Shown: positions 56,601-64,000 of the stretch, in pieces
Layout of the letters: each line of letters begins with the position of its first letter
How positions within the stretch are numbered: the first letter of the stretch is position 1
Assembly (NCBI GenBank): GCA_900108205.1
Contig: FNUU01000013.1
Location: forward strand, 1 to 64,000
DNA: 64,000 nt
Source: Eubacterium ruminantium
GTDB lineage: Bacteria > Bacillota > Clostridia > Lachnospirales > Lachnospiraceae
Reading direction: 5' to 3'
Program-made: the position numbers and the translations under genes
Notes under the pieces: generated by a model
The model's database searches: none
The model's input: the letters and a program-made list of their open reading frames with translations, nothing else
Told to the model about the DNA's origin: nothing

Positions 56601-59454
56601 TGCAAAGGAAGCCCTTCAAAGTTATGAAAATGGTAACAAGGAGCCGCTGGCTGCTCTTATCACTGAAGGAATCAAGAATTTCAACAGAATAGCCCTTAAT
56701 GGACAATATGAATGGATGGGAAATGTTGGAGTTTACAGTGAGATGGGACAGCGTATGACAGCTATGCTTGACAGAGATCCGGAACTATTTAAGATGGCGG
56801 TTGGAAAAGGACTTACAGGAGACGAAATATCACATATAAGATCTCTGGGAACAGTCGGAAAGTGTATAAAACTGTATACTGATGTAGATGATTTACTGGA
56901 GACTGCGAATAATACCAAGCGCAAACTGAACTGGTCGGATGCTCAGAAGCTGGAATATTATACGGATTTTCTTATGGGTATTCGTTTCAGGGAGAATATT
57001 GAGGCCATTAATGCTGAAATAGAAAGCAAGCCGGAGTATATTCGTGATATTGCTGAACGTGATAAGAAAGCGGAGCAAATATCAAGGAATGCGATTGCCG
57101 ACTTTGATACGGCTATTGAAAAAGTGCTGGAAGATAATTATGGTGCTGCCGATTATGTAAAAATGCTGGATGAGTACAAGGCTAAGAAGGCTCAGGCGCT
57201 TTTGCAGCCGACAGAAGAACTGAAATTTGACAGCCTTGTTAATGCAAATTCAGATTTTCGTGATGCTTTGCGTGACTTTGTTGCGCAGGAGACAGCAAAG
57301 ATACAGGATTATGAGAACAGGCTTGTAGAGGAAATGCTTGAGGCTGCAAAGGAATTTGCAAAACGAGACAATGTTGATATCACGGCTCCTGAAAATAATA
57401 GCAAAAGAGTGAAATATGCGATCAAAGCCAAGAATAAGCAGCTCGAACTCAGGAAGAATCTTTATGAGAAGGGCGGTATCAGTGATGCTGAGATAAACAG
57501 GTTCGCTGTGGAGTACGAAGATTTTAAAATCTTTGAGAGACGCGCCAATGCTTTAAATGAAATCAAGCTCCTGAGTAATGAAGTGAAGCTGAATCTGCCG
57601 GGTGGCGGCACAATGCAGTATTATCTGGATAATTCGAAAGGATATATCAAAGATAAATATAGGGATAAGGATAACTTACTGCAGATGATGGCAAATCCGG
57701 GAAAGTACGAGGCTGAGAGACGTCGAGTGAAGGAATACCTGAAGGGATCGGGAGTGTTATATCTCAGCCCGAAGGATTTTTATAATAAGATGTACAGAAG
57801 GGCTCCTTATAATGGACAGACTTTCCTTAATGAAACTGCAAGATATGAAACTGTAGCCGGATGTATTTCAGAGTATGAGAAACTGAAACCGCAGCAAAAG
57901 CAGCAGCTTAGAGCACTTTATGAACCTCTTGCTGAAGTGAGAGATCCGAATGCTGTATTACAGGATAATGGACGTGTGGCCGGAAAGACTGACAAGAAGG
58001 AACTCCGAAACAGAATAATGATAAATGCTTTTGTTAAAAAGGCGGAGGCGTGTATCAAGAATATCAAATCGACCTATGGAAAGGGCAAGAGCGATTCAAA
58101 GCCTTCAGAACTTATGATGGCTGTAGTAAGGGGCTTAAAGGGATTCTCTTCGGATATGAGTGTAGAGGAGTTTAATAAAAAGCTTCAGAGCCTGCAGGAA
58201 TCCGTAGACAAATACATAGATAAGAGAGGACTTCCGAGCAAGGCAGACAGAGTGGACAGAAGAGAATTCCTGATGGGAATCAGAACCGATATTGTACAGT
58301 ATAAGCAGGAAGCTCTGGATATCAGTAACGGAAAAGCTGGCAGAGTCCATGAAGTGATTATCGGAGATAAAACCAGGGGCCGTGAGATATGCGTAAATGA
58401 TCTTAAGAAGAATCTCATAGCATTTACCTATCAGATGATGAATATGAGAGGAAATGGAATACAGGATCTGGTTAATTATGATCCGTCAATTCCGGCTGAG
58501 CACAGGATGATGGCTGATGTGGTACCTCCTGAACCATCACCGGCGTTTAGAAAGGTTATGGATTGCATGAAGGATTGGAACAGGCTCGGAATGCCGGACA
58601 CAAACGGTAATGCACCGAAGGTTTCATTTGATAAGCTGAAGGAGATTGTGCAGAATCTTAATACGGCATCCACCATATGGCTTTCGACAAATAAACCGGG
58701 CAAGACTAATTTTACTGCAAATAGATACGACCTGGTCAAGAATGTCTGGATCAATGCTCAGAACGCTCTTAAAAATATCCGGTTTATCGAGCCTTATATG
58801 GATATTGTAACTCCTGAAGGAAGGATGGGAAGTCTGGACGTTTATGATGCTTTGAAGAGTATGCCTGATCCGTATAATAAAATAAAGGTTATTACGAGTG
58901 AAGAAGGACAACTCTCATATAGTCCGGAAGTATATGATACATGGAAAAATGCTTATGGCGTACTGAAGGCTGACAAGAATAATTTCCAGAGAGCTTATTC
59001 AAAGGGGCTTGAGCTGAGAAGTGACATTTCCACGGCCTGCGCAGCAGATTTTTCATCACCGGTGAATAATACTCCTGTCAGCAAGCTGCCGAATAAGCTG
59101 AAAACTCCTGACAGACTTAAGAGAAGAGATGAAAGGCTGGCTTTACATGCTGCCACTGCACTCTTCGTTAAGCAGATGGATGAAATTGACGGATGGAAGG
59201 ATATCATCGGATATCATAAAAACGATATCTATAATGCTCTTACGGTGATTGCAAAGAGTATGATCAAAACACAGGCTTATAAAAATGTGACCAGAGAGTC
59301 TGATGTTCAGGCAATCGGAGAGAGCGTTATGAAAGAAGCAAAAAGGCTGGGAACTGATAAGGAGCTCTTGAATATAGCAAGTCTCTCAAATGTTGAAAAG
59401 GTCATAAGAAAGATGAAAAAAGAGGCAAAGAAGGTAAATATTAAAGCTAAATAA
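53602..59454 (+). CDS. giant protein 5: papain-like protease domain protein, ~1950 aa
   Basis: ATG 53602 follows GGAGGGAAG, so the longer frame from 53584 is rejected. After ~280 helical residues comes a papain-like domain: FQTSSQGCWSCAAQLL (candidate catalytic Cys302 or Cys305, upstream Gln as oxyanion residue) and NNQGHYITIIGIDGD (His423, then Asp). A long Asn-rich linker (~residues 612-670) follows. The helical module occurs at ~722-794 (LSTQLQEIKNLADLGWRSAQ ... NDYLSGKS) and ~1499-1585 (SKPSELMMAVVRGLKG ... KYIDKRG). The rest is coiled coil. No signal peptide. Substrate and role are unknown. Confidence 0.75.
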   Translation: MPAFKELELRLKFDRIYKLSRYLERNMKGFHDTFALYNSHYTELKNKLDELYRMNEYEIIRKMNAADVEELKNKYRSCVEMVQHQKEQMHVWAEANGISQNVITKADRYFTEINELFTKDKVIIDTLDINDDLSLPAAVYKNSYELAHNMPKKDVSFEEYRKIMGTTNTTEDALIEKYMKSDSEKIRRDCIARMEKHPSIYEYTSMPNDAIYAVNTGDEAIINEYLTTHAGELTLSQEMKLKKQIEAGKLADKMQSYAEFFMEAGDEIGEKPKVFRPSDAKEPDACELDIALPEFQTSSQGCWSCAAQLLINSRGNKEITQANVRDYRAKLTKAEIDEDKRLIHQQYNYDSGKNFMNMSDPVLAYAPNSMVHELTIQQYLRPEEKKGISAERYLDNTLEVLRKNIKHAINVDHSPIAFNNQGHYITIIGIDGDTIKYKESQKKGDATPNQTHTASLKKLVANLIVNKDVSKRKAVEISWVSDIKLSKDGRTIHGIPSKYTKMNDDGSLQLPPNDIQIFSDEANRTGINKKGVRLYRPGGDEDNFLKNNEESVYSDGGIVKMEKVYMPKQLNAEYLKKMAEKRSEEDEASLDIMDREFWGVDNTIEIERPDLENNLNDNIINNNIENVPNNIQNDVPNNVQNNGANNAQNNGANNAQNNAQNNGVNNAKNNPPAGDVPVEPEADEEYYPHFSLSEISAASEKLADEIDEHRIVGFVSQYQEYNNLSTQLQEIKNLADLGWRSAQKNDGTFGQNETKRLLELINAAIATANDYLSGKSTDLKDNPLQKIDPDKLKREQPRIIAMLKAFDKLTDIRNSLVGGNDMAIKKAEKENTIRNFRADLINTGVDRKKQQDDSFKNREPNVEYAAKQIDEIDALMGIQPVFLDSFKDKHRIPYENKGDKKVSMFFRIKSFNDGFKAIGSDDEAARLSNKDFAALSFAASTTRKVYEKLDKIVLPLDDYKYHDKETRYILNCNRLPYSLASELDYGLSFYIDHISDARDYAKEALQSYENGNKEPLAALITEGIKNFNRIALNGQYEWMGNVGVYSEMGQRMTAMLDRDPELFKMAVGKGLTGDEISHIRSLGTVGKCIKLYTDVDDLLETANNTKRKLNWSDAQKLEYYTDFLMGIRFRENIEAINAEIESKPEYIRDIAERDKKAEQISRNAIADFDTAIEKVLEDNYGAADYVKMLDEYKAKKAQALLQPTEELKFDSLVNANSDFRDALRDFVAQETAKIQDYENRLVEEMLEAAKEFAKRDNVDITAPENNSKRVKYAIKAKNKQLELRKNLYEKGGISDAEINRFAVEYEDFKIFERRANALNEIKLLSNEVKLNLPGGGTMQYYLDNSKGYIKDKYRDKDNLLQMMANPGKYEAERRRVKEYLKGSGVLYLSPKDFYNKMYRRAPYNGQTFLNETARYETVAGCISEYEKLKPQQKQQLRALYEPLAEVRDPNAVLQDNGRVAGKTDKKELRNRIMINAFVKKAEACIKNIKSTYGKGKSDSKPSELMMAVVRGLKGFSSDMSVEEFNKKLQSLQESVDKYIDKRGLPSKADRVDRREFLMGIRTDIVQYKQEALDISNGKAGRVHEVIIGDKTRGREICVNDLKKNLIAFTYQMMNMRGNGIQDLVNYDPSIPAEHRMMADVVPPEPSPAFRKVMDCMKDWNRLGMPDTNGNAPKVSFDKLKEIVQNLNTASTIWLSTNKPGKTNFTANRYDLVKNVWINAQNALKNIRFIEPYMDIVTPEGRMGSLDVYDALKSMPDPYNKIKVITSEEGQLSYSPEVYDTWKNAYGVLKADKNNFQRAYSKGLELRSDISTACAADFSSPVNNTPVSKLPNKLKTPDRLKRRDERLALHAATALFVKQMDEIDGWKDIIGYHKNDIYNALTVIAKSMIKTQAYKNVTRESDVQAIGESVMKEAKRLGTDKELLNIASLSNVEKVIRKMKKEAKKVNIKAK

Positions 59455-59540
59455 TAAGATATATGATTGGTACATTAAACCGGCACAGGTGGTGGTATTT
59501 TTACCAATTGTAATTTGTGAGATAATAGAGTCAGCGAAAA

Positions 59541-59577
59541 AAACAAGAGGCAGGGAGTATTTCCCGGCCTCTTGTTT
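59541..59577. terminator. bidirectional terminator
   Basis: AAACAAGAGGC (59541-59551) pairs with GCCTCTTGTTT (59567-59577), with GGGA/TTCCC inside, between convergent genes. Confidence 0.85.
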
Positions 59578-59624
59578 ACATATAAGGAAACTGTGTTCCT
59601 GACGTATAAAATAATGAATTATAT

Positions 59625-60980
59625 TTAACTGAAATTGGTTACCAGTGCGGCAATACGTAAACCGAAGAGTACGAATACACCCCACATTATAGGAGAGATG
59701 TCCTTGATCTTACCTGTAAATACTTTAACGATAACCCATGAGATGATAGCGAACATGATACCATTAGCGATTGAATAAGTGAGTGGCATCATAATGATCG
59801 CCATATATGCTCCGATCGAATCAGCGATATCGCCGTCATACTTGATCTTAAGAGTAGAACTGAACATAAGCATACCTACATAGATAAGAGCAGGAGCTGT
59901 TGCAAATGACGGAATAGCAAGGAAGATTGGGCTGAGAACGATGGAGATAAGGAACATGAGGCCTGTTACAAATGAAGCAAGACCTGTCTTACCGCCTGCA
60001 GCAACACCGGCACTTGACTCAACAAAGCTTGTAACTGTTGAAGTACCGAGGCATGCACCAACTGTTGTTCCGACTGCATCTGCCATGAAAACTTTGCCGA
60101 CTCTAGGAAGCTTGCCGTCCTTGTCGAGGAGGTCTGCCTTCTCAGCAACGCCTACTACAGTTCCGACTGTGTCGAAGAGATCGACAAAGAGGAAGCTGAA
60201 GAGGATGGCTATAAACTGTACGAGATGATCACCGACCCAGGCAAAATTGAATTTGAATGCTGTATCACCGAGACCATCAAAATTAACAAGACCATCAGAA
60301 AAATCAGGGAATACGCTTACGCCTTCATACCAGCCGATTCCCTCAGCACCCATACCGAGAACCCATGTTGCGAGGATACCGATAAGAACAGCGCCCTTAA
60401 CCTTATAGTGGCTGAGTATTACTATTACTAAAACACCAACCAATGCGAGTACCATTTCCGGCTTTGAAAAATCACCGAGGTCAACAAGTGTTGAGTCGGA
60501 ATTCTGAGCGATTCCTGCACCCTGAATACCGATAAATGCTATGAAGAGACCGATACCACTGGTAATACCGAATTTAAGATTCTGAGGAATACCGTTGATG
60601 ATCTTCTCACGGAATTTAAAGAGTGAGATCAGGATGAAGATGAGACCTTCGCAGAGAACTGCAGTAAGTGCAATCTTGAAAGCATCGGCGCCTTCCTCGG
60701 CGAGATCACCCATACATACGGAAAATGCAAAGTAAGCATTGAGTCCCATACCGGCTGAAAGAGCGATAGGGTAGTTGGCAAGAAATGCCATGATAAATGT
60801 TGCAATAGCCGATGAAATGGCTGTTGCGAGGAATACACCGTTCTGATTCATAACAGTGCCGAGAATACTCGGGTTAACTGCCAGAATGTATGCCATTGCG
60901 AGGAAAGTTGTCATACCGGCAACTATTTCGGTTTTGACATTGGTGTTGTGTTCCTTGAGTTTGAAAACTTTTTCTAACAT
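59625..60980 (-). CDS. NCS2-family purine permease (AzgA type)
   Basis: The 451-residue protein has about 12-14 membrane helices and the AzgA/PbuG marks: ALSAGMGLNAYFAFSVCMGD, GITSGIGLFIAFIGIQGAGI, FLFVDLFDTVGTVVGVAEKA and TSTVTSFVESSAGVAAGGKT. It imports guanine, hypoxanthine or adenine using the proton gradient. AAGGTGAAC before the ATG is a good ribosome binding site. A purine riboswitch was looked for upstream and not seen. It converges with giant protein 5. Confidence 0.9.
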   Translation of the reverse strand: MLEKVFKLKEHNTNVKTEIVAGMTTFLAMAYILAVNPSILGTVMNQNGVFLATAISSAIATFIMAFLANYPIALSAGMGLNAYFAFSVCMGDLAEEGADAFKIALTAVLCEGLIFILISLFKFREKIINGIPQNLKFGITSGIGLFIAFIGIQGAGIAQNSDSTLVDLGDFSKPEMVLALVGVLVIVILSHYKVKGAVLIGILATWVLGMGAEGIGWYEGVSVFPDFSDGLVNFDGLGDTAFKFNFAWVGDHLVQFIAILFSFLFVDLFDTVGTVVGVAEKADLLDKDGKLPRVGKVFMADAVGTTVGACLGTSTVTSFVESSAGVAAGGKTGLASFVTGLMFLISIVLSPIFLAIPSFATAPALIYVGMLMFSSTLKIKYDGDIADSIGAYMAIIMMPLTYSIANGIMFAIISWVIVKVFTGKIKDISPIMWGVFVLFGLRIAALVTNFS

Positions 60981-61304
60981 GTGTTCACCTTCCCTTTTTT
61001 TTCTTTTCTTCGAGATCGCTGATCAAAGTGATCCCTGAAGAAGGTTATTGGTTAAATACATTTAAAAGCTTACCACAGTGTACTGATTAAAACAAGCCGA
61101 AAGGCATAATCTCGTTGATTTCGTCAGTGATTATGTTAGAATAAATGCATATTATTTATGAGCCAATGCTAAAGACCGGAACTGATATATAAATATTGTT
61201 TATATGATAATGACGTATACCGGTATTGATATTTTTTGCTGGCAATGGTGGAGACAGAAAAAAATATATATTTACTGAAAATGAGGTTTTCAAGGAGGTA
61301 ACAG
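60981..61304. other. intergenic region between divergent permease and pyrophosphatase genes
   Basis: It contains ATAATC/GATTAT pairing near 61,106-61,135 and the ribosome binding sites of both genes; no gene or recognised riboswitch is visible. Confidence 0.5.
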
Positions 61305-62606
61305 ATGGGAACAGTATATGTGACCGGACACAGGAATCCGGATCTTGACAGCGTGTGCAGTGCATACGGATATGCCGGACTTATGAATATGCAGGATGCG
61401 GAGAATACCTATATTCCGGTCAGATGCGGACATCTGTCGGAAAGTGTGAGGAATATTCTGGAACAGCTGGAGATTGAAATCCCTGTTTATATGCGAGACG
61501 TATATCCAAAGGTTAAGGATGTGATGCTGACAGACAATTACAGTATCGATGCAGAAGATTCGCTGACGGCTGTGGCTGCGATATATGAGAAGAACAATCC
61601 GAGTGCGATACCGGTATATAATAAAGATGAATTTTATGGTCTGCTGACAGTGGATGATATCACCAACTGGACCATGAGAGAACTGTCTAAGAGCAGTAAG
61701 ATCACTGCGATTCCTAAAGTTAAAGAGATCATGTCGGTTCAGAAAGAGAGAGTGTCGTCGGATGAACTTTTTGACGAGGCAAGGTCGATACTGCAGAAAT
61801 CTGACGGAAGAGGACTTGCGGTATATGAAGACGATAAATATGTCGGATTCGTAACCAGGAGGTGTTTTCTTAGATTTCCGGAATACAATGTGATACTTGT
61901 TGATCATAATGAGCCGGGCCAGAGCATCAGAGGAATAGAAACAGCTAACATAGTCGGAATACTGGATCATCACAGACTGGATGCAATCAAGACAAAACAG
62001 CCGATATTTATCTGTGCTGAGCCGCTCGGAAGCACATGTACGATCGTATATCAGCAATATATCAGGAATAACAGGACGCCGGACAGTGTCATGGCTAAGG
62101 TCCTGCTTACAGGCATACTGTCGGATACACTTATTCTTAAGAGTCCTACAACAACGGGAGATGATGTGGTTGCAGCACATATTCTGGCATCAATCGCAAA
62201 GGTAGATGTAGAAGAATACGGCATGTCCATGTTCTCAAGAGTCGGAGGCCTTAAGGATAAGGATCCTCAGGCTGAGATATCTGCAGATTTCAAGGCTTAT
62301 TCGGAAAATGGCGTGAAGATAGGTATTGGCCAGTGCGAAGTTACGACATTGAATGATCTGAGGGATTATTCGGACAGATATCTGGAAGCCCTTAATGAGA
62401 TAAAGTCCATGAAGGGACTGGATTGGGCTGTACTTATGATCACGGATGTCATCCATGAACATAGCGCACTGCTCTGTACGGACCATCGTGGTAACAGACA
62501 TCTTCCGTATACTTCGGTTGCGAAGAATATATTTGATATGCCGCGCGTAATGAGCCGTAAGAAGCAGCTGCTTCCGGAGATCATTCATGCTGTCGGGGAT
62601 CAGTAG
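61305..62606 (+). CDS. ppaC: manganese-dependent inorganic pyrophosphatase with CBS domains
   Basis: The 433-residue enzyme is a family II (DHH) pyrophosphatase: N-terminal metal motif GHRNPDLDSVCSA (His9, Asp13, Asp15), then two CBS domains (~70-180: VKDVMLTDNYSIDAEDSLTA and VKEIMSVQKERVSSDELFDE), the VDHNEPGQS loop, LDHHRL and the DHHA2 C-terminus with SRKKQLLPEI. It hydrolyses pyrophosphate and is regulated by adenine nucleotides through the CBS pair. The DRTGG domain seen in longer forms is absent. AAGGAGGT precedes the ATG. Confidence 0.93.
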   Translation: MGTVYVTGHRNPDLDSVCSAYGYAGLMNMQDAENTYIPVRCGHLSESVRNILEQLEIEIPVYMRDVYPKVKDVMLTDNYSIDAEDSLTAVAAIYEKNNPSAIPVYNKDEFYGLLTVDDITNWTMRELSKSSKITAIPKVKEIMSVQKERVSSDELFDEARSILQKSDGRGLAVYEDDKYVGFVTRRCFLRFPEYNVILVDHNEPGQSIRGIETANIVGILDHHRLDAIKTKQPIFICAEPLGSTCTIVYQQYIRNNRTPDSVMAKVLLTGILSDTLILKSPTTTGDDVVAAHILASIAKVDVEEYGMSMFSRVGGLKDKDPQAEISADFKAYSENGVKIGIGQCEVTTLNDLRDYSDRYLEALNEIKSMKGLDWAVLMITDVIHEHSALLCTDHRGNRHLPYTSVAKNIFDMPRVMSRKKQLLPEIIHAVGDQ

Positions 62607-62652
62607 CATGCTTTATTGAGAATTTTATATCACAAATATCATAAAAATTGAA

Positions 62653-62704
62653 TTGACAGATAGTCCCTCCCAGTATATCATATAGATAGTAGGGGGGACT
62701 ATTT
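62653..62704. promoter_or_regulatory. copA promoter with CsoR-like operator
   Basis: TTGACA (62653), 17 bases, TATCAT (62676). The spacer holds TAGTCCCTCC and the other arm is GGGGGGACTA (62691-62700), a GC-centred dyad like CsoR copper-repressor sites. The dyad with TTTTTT may also terminate ppaC transcription. Confidence 0.5.
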
Positions 62705-62788
62705 TTTGCTTCCCGCAGGATTATGAGATGCGTCTTGTGCAGAGAGCGTAGCAAGCAATCAACATTATTTAAAATTTGAGGAATGACC

Positions 62789-64000
62789 ATGAAGCAATAT
62801 ATTGTTACAGGAATGACATGTGCTGCGTGTCAGGCCAGAGTAGAAAAGGCAGTAGGGAAAATTCCGGGAGTAGAAGCCGTTAGTGTTTCGCTTCTTACTA
62901 ATTCTATGGGCGTCGAAGGCAAGGTAAATGAATCGGATGTTATCAGGGCTGTGGAAGAAGCCGGATACGGCGCCAGACCCAAAAACGCAGCGGATATAAA
63001 AGAAAATAATGGAAAATATAGTGCCTCTGCTAAGCTGAAGGCTGAGGAGGAGGCGTTGAAGGATCATGAGACTCCAAAGCTTATTAAGAGACTTGCGTGG
63101 TCGATAGGATTTCTTTTGATACTTATGTATCTGACCATGGGGCATAATATGCTGAACCTTCCGGTACCTTCTTTCCTCTCACATAACCATCTTGGACTGG
63201 CGCTTACACAGATGCTCCTCGCAATCATAGTAATGTATATCAACAGGGCATTTTTTATTTCGGGCTTTAGGTCTCTGTTTCACGGAAGCCCCAACATGGA
63301 TGCGCTGGTAGCACTTGGTTCATCAGTATCATTTGGATGGTCACTATATGTTTTTTACAGGATGACTGTCATGATAACAAATGGAACACCTAATGCGGAG
63401 CTTATGGATATTTATCACAGCCAGCTGTATTTTGAATCAGCGGCAATGATCCCTGCGTTGATAACGGTAGGCAAGACGCTGGAATCACTGTCTAAGGGCA
63501 AAACCACGAATGCTCTGAAGAATCTGATGAGGATGGCTCCCAAAACGGCTGTCATAGAACGAAATGGAATAGAGACGGAAGTAGATATCGATGAGGTTCA
63601 GACAGGAGATATATTTATTGTAAAATCCGGAGAGTCTATACCGGTCGATGGAGTCATCATTGAGGGAAATACAGCTGTCGATGAGTCGGCACTGACAGGA
63701 GAATCCATTCCGGCAGATAAATCTGAAGGGGACAAAGTAAGTGCGGCAACCATAAATCAATCCGGTTTCATAAGAGCTAAAGCCAGTCGAGTAGGTGAGG
63801 ATACAACATTTTCTCAGATCATACAGATGGTGAGCGATGCGGCTGCTACAAAGGCTCCGATTGCAAGAATAGCAGATAAGGTATCGGGGGTTTTTGTTCC
63901 GGCAGTTATAGCTATATCAGCAGTTGTATTTGGTATCTGGATGATACAGGGAGCGGGAGTTGTATTTGCTCTTGAACGTGCGATAAGTGTGCTTGTCATA
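62789..64000 (+). CDS. copA: copper-translocating P-type ATPase, 5' part (runs off window)
   Basis: 404 residues are visible. Residues 1-70 are a heavy-metal-associated domain with MTCAACQARVEKAV (Cys11, Cys14). After a linker come membrane helices, the P1B signature region, and the actuator domain with VKSGESIPVDGVII and DESALTGESIPADK. The CPC and DKTGT motifs lie beyond the window. It exports Cu(I) using ATP. GAGGAAT precedes the ATG and a CsoR-like promoter lies upstream, consistent with copper induction. Confidence 0.95.
   Translation, partial: MKQYIVTGMTCAACQARVEKAVGKIPGVEAVSVSLLTNSMGVEGKVNESDVIRAVEEAGYGARPKNAADIKENNGKYSASAKLKAEEEALKDHETPKLIKRLAWSIGFLLILMYLTMGHNMLNLPVPSFLSHNHLGLALTQMLLAIIVMYINRAFFISGFRSLFHGSPNMDALVALGSSVSFGWSLYVFYRMTVMITNGTPNAELMDIYHSQLYFESAAMIPALITVGKTLESLSKGKTTNALKNLMRMAPKTAVIERNGIETEVDIDEVQTGDIFIVKSGESIPVDGVIIEGNTAVDESALTGESIPADKSEGDKVSAATINQSGFIRAKASRVGEDTTFSQIIQMVSDAAATKAPIARIADKVSGVFVPAVIAISAVVFGIWMIQGAGVVFALERAISVLVI

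Noticed and set aside
60981..61300. Purine riboswitch upstream of the NCS2 permease
   Set aside because: The minus-strand leader lacks the conserved three-way junction sequences of purine riboswitches; only an unrelated short hairpin is present.
1..64000. tRNA, rRNA, prophage or secretion-system genes
   Set aside because: None was found on reading both strands; a secretion system for the giant proteins, if any, lies outside the window.

Overview
The window looks like chromosome of a low-GC anaerobic Clostridia, most likely Lachnospiraceae (Butyrivibrio or Pseudobutyrivibrio type). This is inferred from the gene repertoire: DUF3592 membrane proteins, a DUF4317 protein, paired short chromate transporters, a CBS-domain family II pyrophosphatase, AzgA-type purine permease, IS66 and IS110 elements, and strong AGGAGG ribosome binding sites. 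No rRNA, tRNA, CRISPR array or phage module was seen.

Region 1 (1-30.5 kb) is accessory sequence in which intact small genes alternate with gene fragments. It opens with the 5' end of an IS110 transposase and its leader, then probable immunity-type genes (WapI/DUF6228-like, and GNAT fused to SUKH-3) and a likely type I toxin locus whose RNA ends pair. Intact genes include a YbaK-type deacylase, flavodoxin-fold enzymes, GNAT acetyltransferases, Cys-rich tandem paralogues, DUF4256, an esterase, SfsA, an HNH endonuclease with a small zinc-ribbon protein, a Phd/RelE pair, biotin synthase, an SDR, a chromate transporter pair, a flavodoxin/MarR unit, a ketopantoate reductase-like protein, an MFS transporter and a GGDEF sensor. 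Between them lie recognisable remnants of relaxase, plasmid-type primase, AAA ATPases, HD hydrolase, EEP nuclease, ProX, a second SfsA, AbiEi/AbiEii and GNAT genes. One 322-bp segment is duplicated 15.3 kb apart, and three copies of a relaxase 3' tail are scattered through the window.

Region 2 (30.5-59.5 kb) is the most unusual part. It holds five very large, signal-less, mostly helical proteins of 801-1951 residues, all on the plus strand. Two carry a PI3/PI4-kinase-like active site (DRHxGN followed by IDND). The largest carries a papain-like cysteine protease domain and an Asn-rich linker. A loosely similar helical module appears in all five, and a fragment of a sixth member lies at 35.7 kb beside a broken IS66. 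A 17-nt motif (TTGTTGCGCTTTTGTTA or close variants) sits 28-29 nt upstream of a TAnnnT hexamer before every transcription unit of the family, including the fragment. I infer one co-regulated family, possibly effectors or an intracellular signalling system; the function is unknown. Interspersed are a transglutaminase-like lipoprotein, small membrane proteins, an ArsC-family protein, a divergent TetR/GNAT pair and further remnants (KptA, an SBP_bac_3 sensor).

Region 3 (59.5-64 kb) looks like ordinary core genome: a purine permease, a CBS-type manganese-dependent pyrophosphatase and the start of a copper P-type ATPase that runs off the window.
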